A DNA stretch of 64,000 nucleotides, from assembly GCA_018380195.1 (NCBI GenBank), contig JAGZUC010000002.1:73022-137021 (forward strand). Reading direction: 5' to 3'. The number at the start of each line of letters is the position of its first letter. Position 1 is the stretch's first letter. Below the pieces are notes generated by a model that had not been told where the DNA came from, ran no database searches, and was given only the letters and a program-made list of their open reading frames with translations. The position numbers and the translations under genes were made by a program. This document shows positions 41,724 through 51,091 of this stretch, in pieces. Source of the DNA: Collinsella sp. (GTDB taxonomy: Bacteria > Actinomycetota > Coriobacteriia > Coriobacteriales > Coriobacteriaceae).

Positions 41724-43337
41724 TTAAAAGGCTACGTTGCCAAACTCCGACAGGATAAGGTCGGGATTGTGGTCGGTTGCCCAATCCACGTTCCACGGAC
41801 TCGTGAACAGCAGCAGCTTACCGCCGCGCATGTCCTCGACACGCAGCGTGTCGCGCGTGAGCGAAAGGCCCGGGATATCGATGGTGTCGGGGTCGTTCTG
41901 GATCCAGCGGATGTCCGTATAGGGCAGCGGCTGGCGACGAACCTCAACACGGTACTCGGCCTTGAGGCGGCGCTCGAGCACCTCAAACTGCAGCACGCCG
42001 ACCACGCCCACAATGACGCTCTCCATGCCGGCACCCAGTTCGCGGAAGATCTGGATGGCACCCTCCTGGGCAAGCTCCTCCATGCCCTTGACGAACTGCT
42101 TGCGCTTGAGCGTGTCGACCTGCGTAATGCGAGCGAACATCTCGGGGGCAAACGTCGGGATCTGCGGATACTGCACGTGGCGCTTGCCAGAGCACACAGT
42201 GTCGCCGATGCTAAAGATACCCGGATCGAACAGGCCCACGATATCGCCTGCGTACGCCTCGTCCACGATGGCGCGATCGTCGGCCATCATCGACGTGCCC
42301 GTGGCAAGCTTGAGTTTGCGGTTGCCCTGCACGTGGAAGGCATCCATGCCGCGCTCGAACTTGCCCGAGCAAATGCGCACAAAGGCGATGCGGTCACGGT
42401 GGTTCTTGTCCATGTTGGCCTGGATCTTAAACACAAAGCCGCTAAAGTCGTCGCGGCAGGGATCGACCGGCTCGCTGGTGAGCGTATCGGTATAGGCACG
42501 CGGCGTCGGGGCCAGGCGCAGGAACTCCTTGAGGAAGGGCTCCACGCCAAAGTTGGTGAGCGCCGAGCCAAAGAACGCCGGGCTCAGCTTGCCGCAGGCC
42601 ACGGCATCCAAGTCGAGCTCGTCGCCGGCGCCATCGAGCAGCTCGATGTCGTCCATCAGGTTCTTATGGTTCTCCTCGCCGATGAGCTCATCCATGGCAG
42701 GGTCGCCCAGCTCGGCCTCGACCTCGGCGACCTTCTTGGTGGCGTTGGCGTGGCCGTCGCCCTCAAAGGCAATGACGCGACGAGTCTGACGGTCGAACAC
42801 GCCACGGAAATTGCGGCCGCTGCCGATCGGCCAGTTCATGGGATACGTATTGATACCCAGGACGTTCTCGATCTCTTCCATGAGCTCAAACGGATCGCGA
42901 GCCTCGTGGTCGAGCTTGTTCACAAAGGTGAAGATGGGAATGTGGCGCAGCGTACAGACCTTAAAGAGCTTTTTGGTCTGGGCCTCGACGCCCTTGGCGC
43001 CGTCGATGACCATAACAGCAGCGTCGGCGGCCATAAGGGTACGGTAGGTATCCTCCGAGAAGTCCTGGTGGCCGGGGGTATCGAGGATGTTGACGCAGGC
43101 GCCGTTGTAGGTGAACTGCAGCACCGAGGAGGTAACGGAGATACCGCGCTCCTTCTCGATGTCCATCCAGTCCGAGACGGCATGCTTGGCCGAGCTCTTG
43201 CCCTTGACCGAGCCGGCAGTCTGGATGCTGCCGGTATAGAGCAGCAGCTTCTCGGTAAGTGTGGTCTTACCGGCGTCCGGGTGGCTGATGATCGCGAATG
43301 TGCGGCGCGACGAGATTTCATCCGACAGGCTTGCCAT
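41724..43337 (-). CDS. prfC: Peptide chain release factor 3
   Basis: The 537-residue RF3 is a GTPase that recycles RF1 and RF2 from the ribosome after termination. It shows SHPDAGKTT (18-26), RGISVTSS, DTPGHQDFSEDTYR and NKLD, then EF-G-like domain II and the RF3-specific C-terminal domain (PTFAPEMFARI, ELGAGMESVIVGVVGVLQFEVLERRL). The start is ATG 43337, with AAAGGA upstream; the earlier ATGs lack such a site. Full length for the family. Confidence 0.95.
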   Translation of the reverse strand: MASLSDEISSRRTFAIISHPDAGKTTLTEKLLLYTGSIQTAGSVKGKSSAKHAVSDWMDIEKERGISVTSSVLQFTYNGACVNILDTPGHQDFSEDTYRTLMAADAAVMVIDGAKGVEAQTKKLFKVCTLRHIPIFTFVNKLDHEARDPFELMEEIENVLGINTYPMNWPIGSGRNFRGVFDRQTRRVIAFEGDGHANATKKVAEVEAELGDPAMDELIGEENHKNLMDDIELLDGAGDELDLDAVACGKLSPAFFGSALTNFGVEPFLKEFLRLAPTPRAYTDTLTSEPVDPCRDDFSGFVFKIQANMDKNHRDRIAFVRICSGKFERGMDAFHVQGNRKLKLATGTSMMADDRAIVDEAYAGDIVGLFDPGIFSIGDTVCSGKRHVQYPQIPTFAPEMFARITQVDTLKRKQFVKGMEELAQEGAIQIFRELGAGMESVIVGVVGVLQFEVLERRLKAEYRVEVRRQPLPYTDIRWIQNDPDTIDIPGLSLTRDTLRVEDMRGGKLLLFTSPWNVDWATDHNPDLILSEFGNVAF

Positions 43338-43474
43338 GCGGATCCTTTCTTGCATTGAGTGCATTACGTCGTTGTAACCGCACTATTGTAGCCGCGAAAT
43401 CCCGCTCTAGAGCGCCTATCAGGACAAATTCATCAGTTGGGGCCTGGGTAGCCGGCCCAATCAGCATTTGCCTC

Positions 43475-43504
43475 TTGCGTAACTGTGCATAGTATATATA
43501 TACT
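43475..43504 (+). promoter_or_regulatory. GntR-operon promoter with overlapping palindrome
   Basis: TTGCGT (43475-43480) and TATACT (43499-43504), 18 bp apart, form a promoter. The perfect palindrome AGTATATATATACT (43491-43504) covers the -10 box, as expected for autorepression by the GntR protein encoded first in the operon. Confidence 0.6.
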
Positions 43505-43552
43505 GTGCTTACCGGTTATATACACGTGTAGCCCAACAGCTAAGGAGCCGCT

Positions 43553-43933
43553 GTGGACATTATCCTATCCAATTCGAGCGACAAGCCCATCTACGAGCAG
43601 ATATCCTCGCAGGTCAAAGCTCAGATCCTTTCGGGCACGCTCGCCGCGGGAGCCAAACTCCCCAGCATCCGCGCACTCGCGAGCGACCTGGGCGTGAGCG
43701 TCATCACCACCAAGCGCGCCTACGCCGATCTGGAGCAGCTCGGGTTTATCTGTACCGTGCAGGGCAAGGGCTGCTTTGTTGCCGACGGCAACCAAGAACT
43801 CTTGCGTGAAAACCAGCTCTGCCATATCGAAGAGCTGCTTACGCAGGCGGCAGAACAAGCCGAAGCCCTGGGCGTCACGCGCGACAAACTGCACGAGATG
43901 CTCGACCTGGTAGCCCCCGAAACCATGCAGTAG
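43553..43933 (+). CDS. GntR-family regulator, YtrA type
   Basis: This 126-residue regulator has an N-terminal winged HTH (SNSSDKPIYEQISSQVKAQI... GVSVITTKRAYADLEQLGFI) and only a short C-terminal helix region, the layout of the YtrA subfamily. YtrA-type proteins usually repress the ABC transporter genes next to them, here at 43957-45533. The GTG start at 43553 has AAGGAG 5 bases upstream. Confidence 0.9.
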   Translation: MDIILSNSSDKPIYEQISSQVKAQILSGTLAAGAKLPSIRALASDLGVSVITTKRAYADLEQLGFICTVQGKGCFVADGNQELLRENQLCHIEELLTQAAEQAEALGVTRDKLHEMLDLVAPETMQ

Positions 43934-43956
43934 CCATCTGCAAGAAAGGCTATACC

Positions 43957-44838
43957 ATGCAAAACTTGCTTGAACTCAAAGGCATCTCACGCACTGTAAG
44001 CGACCGCTTTTCACTGCGCGACGTCACGCTTGCCGTGGAGCCTGGCCAGATCGTCGGCTTTGTTGGTGCCAACGGTGCTGGCAAAACAACGACGATTCGA
44101 GCTGCTCTCGGGCTTATAAAGCTCGATGCCGGCGAGGTGCGCCTGTTTGGGCAGCGCTGTGGCGCCGACGCGCCCGATGAGACACAGCGTTGTCTACGTG
44201 CCCGTGTCGGCCTCGTGCTGGACACGTGCCCCTTCCCTTCAACGCTCAAGGTGGGCCAGATCGAGGCACTCGTAGGCCCGGCGTACCCCACGTGGGACCG
44301 CAAAACGTTCGCCGGATTCATCGACCGATTTGGCCTCGATCCCAAGACAAAGGTCAAGGACCTCTCCCGCGGCATGGGCATGAGGCTGCAGCTTGCCTGC
44401 GCACTCAGCCACAATGCCAAGCTGCTCATTTTGGACGAAGCCACCGCGGGCCTCGACCCCATGGCGCGCGAGGAGCTGCTCGACGAGCTGTTCGCCTTTG
44501 TTTCCGACGGCCAGCGCAGCGTGCTGCTCTCGAGCCATATTACTTCCGACCTTGAGCGCGCTGCCGACCGCGTCATCTGCATCGATAACGGCTCGATTGT
44601 GTTTTACCTGCCGCGCGAGGACATTATCGACCGAGCCGGCATCGCCCACTGCACACAGGCACAAGCCGTCGAGCTTATGGCTTGCGTCGAAGACGCCCGT
44701 GCCGCCCACCACGCCTATAGCGTTGACGTGCTCGTGCCCAACCGTCGCGAGGCGCTCGAGGCCTTCCCCGAGATTCCCTGCGACCGGGCAACCATTGATG
44801 ACTATCTTCGCCTCATGCTGAAAGGGGCTTCAAAATGA
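43957..44838 (+). CDS. ABC transporter ATP-binding protein
   Basis: A 293-residue ABC ATPase with Walker A GANGAGKTT near residue 40, a variant signature LSRGMGMRLQLACAL and Walker B LLILDEATAGLDPMA. It belongs with the YtrB/EcsA-like group found beside GntR regulators. Its stop overlaps the next start by 4 bases (ATGA), so ATPase and permease are made together. The exporter substrate is unknown; cell-envelope antibiotics are common inducers of such operons. Confidence 0.9.
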   Translation: MQNLLELKGISRTVSDRFSLRDVTLAVEPGQIVGFVGANGAGKTTTIRAALGLIKLDAGEVRLFGQRCGADAPDETQRCLRARVGLVLDTCPFPSTLKVGQIEALVGPAYPTWDRKTFAGFIDRFGLDPKTKVKDLSRGMGMRLQLACALSHNAKLLILDEATAGLDPMAREELLDELFAFVSDGQRSVLLSSHITSDLERAADRVICIDNGSIVFYLPREDIIDRAGIAHCTQAQAVELMACVEDARAAHHAYSVDVLVPNRREALEAFPEIPCDRATIDDYLRLMLKGASK

Positions 44839-45533
44839 AACGTGCCTTTATGTCTGAGCTCGCCATCGTCCGCACGCTTGTCCCGAGCATCGCGGGCGTC
44901 GGCCTGTTCATATTCGTCGTACTGACCCTCGCCAACGCATCGGACGGTGACTCCGGCATGAGTGCCGGCGCCTGCGCGGTCAGTGCCATGTCGCCCATCA
45001 TGGCCATGAACTCGCTGGCCGGCTTCGACAATCAAAATGGCTGGGAGCGTTATCGGGCGACGTTGCCCTTCTCGCGCAAAGACATTATTTGTGCCCGCTA
45101 CCTGTGCATCGTTGTCTTCTCGGCCATCATGGCCTGCGCCGCCGTGCTTTTGAACATCATCGTCCTTCCGCTCTTCAACAGTGCGGGCGTGACCTCGACA
45201 GGACAAACCGTCTTTGAGATCGCAATAGCCTCGGCAGCATCGATGCTCATCTCCCTCATGATGGTGTTTTTGGCACATCCGCTGTTCTTTCGATTTGGAC
45301 ACATGGAGGCGCTGCGCCTATCCGTTGGCCTGTTTGCCCTGCTCTGGTGCCTTGCCATTGCCACGTTGAGCTCCTCCAACCCCATCAGCAACTGGCTTAT
45401 GTCGAATGCCGGGGCAAATCCCGATCCCACCGTCCTTGGCTGTCTGTGTGCAGGAATTGCAGTACTGGCGCTCGCACTATGTGCAATCAGCTGCACCGTC
45501 AGCACCAAGGTTTACCGAGCACGCGATTTGTAA
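44835..45533 (+). CDS. ABC-2-type transporter permease
   Basis: The 232-residue membrane protein has about six spans, with the polar loop GWERYRATLPFSRKDIICARY after the second span, characteristic of small ABC-2 permeases. It partners the ATPase gene that it overlaps and belongs to the GntR-controlled operon. No substrate-specific motif is visible. A short hairpin (GGGCG-TGAT-CGCCC at 45557-45570) follows the gene. Confidence 0.85.
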   Translation: MKRAFMSELAIVRTLVPSIAGVGLFIFVVLTLANASDGDSGMSAGACAVSAMSPIMAMNSLAGFDNQNGWERYRATLPFSRKDIICARYLCIVVFSAIMACAAVLLNIIVLPLFNSAGVTSTGQTVFEIAIASAASMLISLMMVFLAHPLFFRFGHMEALRLSVGLFALLWCLAIATLSSSNPISNWLMSNAGANPDPTVLGCLCAGIAVLALALCAISCTVSTKVYRARDL

Positions 45534-45621
45534 GCACGCGAGTCTCGATCTACGAAGGGCGTGATCGCCCCCTCCCCGCCAATCCGTGGCAAACGGCATG
45601 TCCCCGGCGTGCGCCACCGTA

Positions 45622-46926
45622 CTACTTGCGCAGCGGCTTGGGCAGCGGAATGCCAGCGGCGATAACGGCGGCGATGATCATGCAGACGATACCCTTGAGT
45701 GGGAAGCACATGAGCAGCAGGCCCACGACCATGACCGGCTGACGCATGACCGCACCCATCGTCGATGCCGTGCAGACGGCGACGCAAAATACCGGATCGG
45801 CGCCGGTGAGGATGGCAAGGCCGTAGCCCAGGCTTACGCCCGAGAAGATGACGGGAAAGAAATGGCCGCCGCGCCAGCCCATATTGATGAGGGCGGGGGT
45901 CAGCATGGCCTTAACCAGACCGGTCGCGATGAGCACGCCGGCGGGGATGGTCAGATAGGTTTCCATGAGCACGTCGGCCTGCGTCTCGCCGGCAAACATG
46001 GTGAAGGGCAGAGCCGTACCGCAGGCGGCAAGTACCAGACCGGCCAGCATTGCCTTGGCGATGGGGCGCTCCCCCATCGCGTGCGCCAGGGCCTCGCTCG
46101 CGTGCTCCGAAACAAAGTACAGCCAGCCGCAGACCGTACCGACGAGCGACAGGGGGATAAGCCAGGCAAGTTCCAGGTTGCCCACCTCGGCGGACTCGAA
46201 CCTGGGCATGCCCATGCCGCCGCCCACAAGCTGGCCAAGCAGCAGGTAGGCACCCAGACCGCTGGCAATCGCAATGCCATAGACCACCGTCTTTTGCGCC
46301 TTGGGCAGCTTGATGGTGATCTCGTCGGACGCGGACTCATTGTGGGCGTCTTCGCCCTGGCCGTCAGCGCCACCGGCGAGCGGCGCCACAAAGCCAAAGA
46401 CGGGCGCGGTAAAGAGCGCCGTCAGGGCAGCCTGGGTACCCAGCAGTGTGAGCTCCCTAAACTCGGCGCCAAAGCGGCGCATGCGGTCGCCAACCCAGCT
46501 GCACAGACCCGCGATAACGCCGGTCAGGCCCGCCTCCGGTCCAATACTTCCGCCAAACAGCAGCGGCAGCAATGCCGCGAGCGAAAGCTTGCCCAGGTTG
46601 TCGTACGGGTAGCGCCCATCTTGCTTGACCTTAGCCATCACCTGATTGAGGTTATCGGTCTTGGCGCCCGTAAGCTTTTCGTACAGACCGATTAACAGGC
46701 CGCCCAGCAGGCAGACAAAAAACGGGTACGGCAGAAAGCCAAACGGGCCGCTGGCGAGCTCGGGCGAAGCGACGCCCAGTGCGTGCGGGATCTCAGTCCA
46801 TAGATAGTCGATGCCGTGCTCCATCGCAAAGAAGAACAGCCAGACTGCGGCGCCCGCGAGTGCGCCGGTCACGGCAACGCTAACTAAAAACAGCACGCGG
46901 TTTGTGGGTTTGGCAAGGTTATCCAT
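45622..46926 (-). CDS. ClC-family chloride channel or antiporter
   Basis: A 434-residue ClC protein. The filter motifs are GGSIGPEAG (keeping the gating Glu) and GWRGGHFFP; in place of the usual GSGIP a GSIGP form occurs. Around 11 helices are predicted, with an acidic cytoplasmic loop (GADGQGEDAHNESASDE). It moves chloride or fluoride across the membrane, perhaps with protons. GGGAGG precedes ATG 46926. It is convergent with the GntR-ABC operon. Confidence 0.88.
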   Translation of the reverse strand: MDNLAKPTNRVLFLVSVAVTGALAGAAVWLFFFAMEHGIDYLWTEIPHALGVASPELASGPFGFLPYPFFVCLLGGLLIGLYEKLTGAKTDNLNQVMAKVKQDGRYPYDNLGKLSLAALLPLLFGGSIGPEAGLTGVIAGLCSWVGDRMRRFGAEFRELTLLGTQAALTALFTAPVFGFVAPLAGGADGQGEDAHNESASDEITIKLPKAQKTVVYGIAIASGLGAYLLLGQLVGGGMGMPRFESAEVGNLELAWLIPLSLVGTVCGWLYFVSEHASEALAHAMGERPIAKAMLAGLVLAACGTALPFTMFAGETQADVLMETYLTIPAGVLIATGLVKAMLTPALINMGWRGGHFFPVIFSGVSLGYGLAILTGADPVFCVAVCTASTMGAVMRQPVMVVGLLLMCFPLKGIVCMIIAAVIAAGIPLPKPLRK

Positions 46927-47051
46927 CGGGTCCTCCCGCGGTCAAAGTCGACATAGATGCGTTTTATTGTAGAGCGAGCGTCGCCCGAACGAGCCAGCCA
47001 TCTGCGCTGCAAACGGCACCATTGGGAGTCATAGTGGGGCAGGCTCAAGCC

Positions 47052-47585
47052 TTATCCGTTGATAATCGAGGCGATCTCGCGCAAATCGTCGGCAAAGTAG
47101 ATGCCGTGCTGGCGCCTCGGGCTCGAAAGCCCTTTATCAATCATGTGCCCGAGCAGCGCCTTGAGGTCGTTGTAGTAACCGTCCAGGTTATACAGGATGC
47201 ACGGAGCACTCAGGTGCCCCAACGACACCGCGGACATAACCTCGGCAATCTCCTCGAGCGTGCCCGTCCCGCCGGGAAAGGCAATGAAGGCATCACCAAG
47301 CTCGATCATCTTGGCTTTACGCTCGGCCATATCGCTCGTCACGATGAGGTCGTCGATTCCGTCATGTTGAAACTCGGCCTCGATAAAAAAGCTCGGCTCA
47401 ACACCCGTCACATGTCCACCTGCCTCGAGTACGCTATCGGCGAGCGCGCCCATCAGTCCCGACTTGGACCCGCCGTATACCAGCGCGTGTCCGTTGGCGC
47501 CAATCCAGTTGCCCAGCTCCTGCACCGCGGGCAGAAACGCCGGGTCATTACCGACGCTGGCACCCAGATACACGGTGATATTCAT
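47052..47585 (-). CDS. LOG-family Rossmann-fold protein
   Basis: This 177-residue protein of the TIGR00730 family has the phosphoribohydrolase motif PGGTGTLEE, plus YGGSKSGLMG near the N-terminus. Plant and actinobacterial LOG enzymes cleave cytokinin riboside monophosphates; in gut bacteria the likely activity is nucleotide (AMP-type) phosphoribohydrolase. GGGGG lies before ATG 47585. It follows the K+ channel gene by 36 bp on the same strand. Confidence 0.9.
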   Translation of the reverse strand: MNITVYLGASVGNDPAFLPAVQELGNWIGANGHALVYGGSKSGLMGALADSVLEAGGHVTGVEPSFFIEAEFQHDGIDDLIVTSDMAERKAKMIELGDAFIAFPGGTGTLEEIAEVMSAVSLGHLSAPCILYNLDGYYNDLKALLGHMIDKGLSSPRRQHGIYFADDLREIASIING

Positions 47586-47621
47586 ATTCAGTCCCCCTCG
47601 TCGTGACGCGCGACGTCCGTT

Positions 47622-48047
47622 CTAGCGTTGGCGTCGGCGATATTCGCGCACGCGGCGCGACAGGTCGGCGAGCTCGTCACGATCGAGTTCCTCCAAATGC
47701 TCAAGATCGTCCATAAAGCGCGCCATGGTGTCCTTTTGGCGCAGCTTGATGAGCGTATTGCAGTAGTTCACCGCCACGCCCGTAAGCATGGCGATATAGA
47801 AGATACTGATGACGCTTAGGATGACGGTAATGCCGCGGGCAACCGGCGTTTCTGCCGGGATATCGCCAAAGCCGATCGTCGAGACCGTCTCAAAGCTAAA
47901 CCACAGGCCATCACCAAAGGTGAGGGTCGTAGGCTCGGACAGCCAGACAGCCGTCGAGCACAGCAGGTAAAAGACAAGAAACAGGCCCGTGATGCGTGCA
48001 AAGCCAGCCTGTCGCAGCACATCGGCAAGCGTCCTCAACCTGTTCAT
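47622..48047 (-). CDS. Two-span potassium channel
   Basis: The 141-residue protein is a minimal Ion_trans_2 channel: span 1 around residues 18-36, a pore helix and the selectivity filter TIGFGD (57-62), then span 2 around 68-92. The C-terminal tail is charged and probably a coiled coil (FMDDLEHLEELDRDELADLSRRVREYRRR). AAAGGGG favours ATG 48047 over the earlier ATG at 48098. Nothing in the tail suggests a ligand-binding domain. Confidence 0.87.
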   Translation of the reverse strand: MNRLRTLADVLRQAGFARITGLFLVFYLLCSTAVWLSEPTTLTFGDGLWFSFETVSTIGFGDIPAETPVARGITVILSVISIFYIAMLTGVAVNYCNTLIKLRQKDTMARFMDDLEHLEELDRDELADLSRRVREYRRRQR

Positions 48048-48100
48048 CGCGACCCCTTTTCCCAGACACCCAATCTCGTTCGCTCGGTATTGTCCCACAA

Positions 48101-48158
48101 CCGGCAGTTAGGGACGTTCCTTTTGTGCCAGCAGAAAGGGACTGTCCCCAACTGCCGG
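48101..48158. repeat. 58-bp palindromic element, family D
   Basis: CCGGCAGTT (48101-48109) pairs with AACTGCCGG (48150-48158). Inside are GGGAC and GTCCC, then CCTTT and AAAGG. The GGGAC/GTCCC core is shared with families A and C. Confidence 0.7.
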
Positions 48159-48220
48159 GCGGGAGCGTTTAGCGGTGCAGCTGCCGACTGGGCAGGCTGA
48201 GCTGGTATCCTTATGCGGTA

Positions 48221-51049
48221 ATGTCTCGATTCGTTAGGATTGCACGTGAGAGCTGCCACTGTCCTTCGTTCAGTTATATATCGCGCCCTGACCATTGTGC
48301 TTGCGCGCTTGCCGTGCTGAGTTCTATCGCGCCTGTCCAGGCTTTTGCCGATGACTCTAGTCAGCAAGTCAAGACGGTCCGCGTTGGTTGGCTCGTCAGC
48401 AACGAGGGCTTCCAAGACGGCACCCCCGGCGAGCGTCTCTCGGGATGGGGTTACGAGTACCTCCAGACCCTGTCATACTACACGCCCGGCTGGCGGTACG
48501 AATACGTCTCCGGCACCTTCACCGAGCTTATGGACATGCTCGAGGCGGGCGAGATCGACCTCATGCCCAACATCTCCTACTCCGAGGAACGCGCCCAAAA
48601 GCTGCTCTTTTCCTCGAACCCCGAGGGCACCGAGCGCTACTACATCTACGCCAGGCCCGACCGTGACGACCTCGCAAAGGGTGACCCTCAAGCACTTCAA
48701 GGTCTCACTATCGGCTGCAACCGCGGTGTTATGCAAACCCTCGTCGGCCAGCAGTGGCTCGCCAACGAAGGCATTACCTGCACCTATAAAGAAATCGACA
48801 CTGGCGGTGCCCTCTTTGACGCACTCGCAAACAACGAGGTCGACGCCATCATCATGAACGACACGATCTCGTCGCCCAGTGCCTCCCCCATGTTCTACAT
48901 TGGTTCGAACGACTACTATCTTGCCGTTCCCAAAAGCCGCCCCGACCTGATGAACGACATCAATGCCGCCATGACGGCAATCGCCCGCGTCAACCCACGC
49001 TATAACGACGAAGTCAAATCTAGCTACTCGGCCCAAAACAGCGGTTCATCATCGCTCAACGGCCCCGAATGTTCCTGGCTCAAAGCAAACAACAACACCA
49101 TCACGCTCGGCTACATTACGGGCAAACTCCCCTACTGCAACGAGGACGAAGACGGCGAAATGGAAGGCTCGCTCGCATCGCTTGCGACGACGCTACACGA
49201 TAAATTTGGCATTACGGTCAAAACCGTCGCCTTTGATAGCTACAAGATGATGTCAAAGGCCCTGTCAAAGGGAAGCATAGCCGTTGCGCTGCCGGTATAC
49301 CGAGATTACTGGTTTGCCGAGCAAACAGGCGTTGTGCAGTCGATATCGTTGGGGACCATATCCCTCACCGCCATCTACACCGGCAGCAACCTGAACAAAG
49401 ACCTTCAGAACATCGCCTGTACCAAATCATCGTTTGTCAACAAAAATGCACTTGAAAGTCTGTTCCCCACAGCGACCGTGACCGAATACCAATCCGACGA
49501 TGAAGCGTTCGACGCCCTCAGGAAGGGAACGGCGCACTGCATCGTCGCTCCCAGTTCACGCGTAAAAACCATCGGTGACCGTTATGATCTCGAGGACTGC
49601 GAGACGGTCGAGCTCCCTGACACCTGTGAGCTCTCGTGCTGGATTTCGCGCGGAAAGCCCGAGCTGCTGGGAATCATCAACAAGGGCATCATCAATGCCG
49701 GAGAATCGCTCTCCGCAAGTAATTACTCCTCCACGTCGTACACGGCCCAGGAATCCAACACGCTTCAATTCCTTTATCGCAACCGCACCGCCATTGCAGC
49801 TACCCTCATCGGTATGTTGTCGGTCGGCATCGTCCTGCTCATCTGGGCGCTCGTGCGCGCTCGAACCGAGCGCAAAAAAGCCGATGCTGCCAACGCCGCT
49901 AAGACGGCATTCCTCACGCGCATGAGCCACGACATCCGTACGCCGCTCAACGGTATCCTGGGCCTTATCGAAATTGAAGAATTGAAGGAAGGCGATATGC
50001 AAGTCGCCCGCGAGAGCCGTGCCAAGGCGCGCGTTGCCGCCAATCACCTGCTCTCGCTGATCAACGACATCCTCGAGATGGGAAAAATCGAAGACCGCAA
50101 GCTAACACTGGAACATGCGCCTTTTAACCTCAAAGAGCTTTGTGACGATACGCTGGTGCTGTGCAAGCTCCGCGCGTCCAGTAACGGCATCACCATGCAG
50201 GACAATAGTCTGCCGTACGCCACGGGGCCATACGTAATCGGCAGTCCCACCCATATCCGACAGGTCATGATCAACCTGTTAGACAACAGCATTAAGTACA
50301 ACAAGCACGGCGGCTCCGTCACCTTTAGTTCACAGACCAAGCCACTCGATAACGGGCGCGCGCTCTTTTGCTTTAGCGTTTCGGATACCGGCATTGGCAT
50401 GGCTCCCGAGTTTTTAAAGCATATCTATGAGCCGTTTGCCCAAGAAGGTGACGATGCGCGCAGCAAGTTCCAAGGAACCGGCATGGGCATGCCAATCGTC
50501 AAGTCGCTTATTGAACTGATGGGCGGCACCATCGAAGTCACCAGCGAACTCCATGTGGGCACCACGTTCTACGTGGAAATTCCGCTCGATATCGACAAGA
50601 ACCCCCGGGCGCGGGCGAATACGGTCGAGAGGGCGCTCGACTGCTCGCTCGCCGACATGAACGTGCTGCTCGCCGAAGACAACGAATTGAATGCCGAGAT
50701 TGCCCAGGCGCTGCTAGAATCCGAGGGCGTCGTGGTCACCCGCGCCGTCAACGGCAACGAAGTCGTCGATCTGTACCTGTCTCATCCCGCCGGCAGCTTC
50801 GATGCGATCCTGATGGACATTATGATGCCGGACATGGACGGTTACGAGGCAACCCGCGCGATTCGCCTGAGCGAGAAGGTCGATGCAGCCGATATCCCCA
50901 TCATCGCGCTCACCGCCAATGCCTTTGCCGAGGACGCCAAGGCGGCACACGACGCCGGCATGAACGCCCATCTGTCCAAACCGCTCGACTTTAACAAGCT
51001 CAAAAACATACTCGCCCGCATCAAGAAAAACGGATCCGTTTCGCTATAG
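48221..51049 (+). CDS. Hybrid histidine kinase with two periplasmic solute-binding domains
   Basis: The product has two SBP_bac_3-type domains (about 48-270 and 290-510), one membrane span (about 531-553), HisKA with MSHDIRTPLNGILGL, HATPase (NLLDNSIKYN, DTGIGM, GTGMGM) and a receiver domain from 813 with phospho-acceptor Asp866. It is a BvgS/EvgS-like sensor, but without an HPt domain. The start is doubtful: ATG 48221 has no ribosome binding site and gives a poor N-terminus. GTG 48246 (AGGA upstream) would encode a normal signal peptide start, MRAATVLRSVIYRALTIVLA, but in another frame that joins the main frame only if two bases of GCGCGC (48303-48308) are removed. A frameshift is therefore suspected. 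Confidence 0.85.
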   Translation: MSRFVRIARESCHCPSFSYISRPDHCACALAVLSSIAPVQAFADDSSQQVKTVRVGWLVSNEGFQDGTPGERLSGWGYEYLQTLSYYTPGWRYEYVSGTFTELMDMLEAGEIDLMPNISYSEERAQKLLFSSNPEGTERYYIYARPDRDDLAKGDPQALQGLTIGCNRGVMQTLVGQQWLANEGITCTYKEIDTGGALFDALANNEVDAIIMNDTISSPSASPMFYIGSNDYYLAVPKSRPDLMNDINAAMTAIARVNPRYNDEVKSSYSAQNSGSSSLNGPECSWLKANNNTITLGYITGKLPYCNEDEDGEMEGSLASLATTLHDKFGITVKTVAFDSYKMMSKALSKGSIAVALPVYRDYWFAEQTGVVQSISLGTISLTAIYTGSNLNKDLQNIACTKSSFVNKNALESLFPTATVTEYQSDDEAFDALRKGTAHCIVAPSSRVKTIGDRYDLEDCETVELPDTCELSCWISRGKPELLGIINKGIINAGESLSASNYSSTSYTAQESNTLQFLYRNRTAIAATLIGMLSVGIVLLIWALVRARTERKKADAANAAKTAFLTRMSHDIRTPLNGILGLIEIEELKEGDMQVARESRAKARVAANHLLSLINDILEMGKIEDRKLTLEHAPFNLKELCDDTLVLCKLRASSNGITMQDNSLPYATGPYVIGSPTHIRQVMINLLDNSIKYNKHGGSVTFSSQTKPLDNGRALFCFSVSDTGIGMAPEFLKHIYEPFAQEGDDARSKFQGTGMGMPIVKSLIELMGGTIEVTSELHVGTTFYVEIPLDIDKNPRARANTVERALDCSLADMNVLLAEDNELNAEIAQALLESEGVVVTRAVNGNEVVDLYLSHPAGSFDAILMDIMMPDMDGYEATRAIRLSEKVDAADIPIIALTANAFAEDAKAAHDAGMNAHLSKPLDFNKLKNILARIKKNGSVSL

Positions 51050-51091
51050 TTTGTGCTCAACCACCACGCACGACCAGAAAGGAAGCCAACG

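Noticed and set aside
41769..43358. 529-codon open frame antisense to prfC
   Set aside because: Translation lacks domain signatures; prfC on the other strand is unambiguous.
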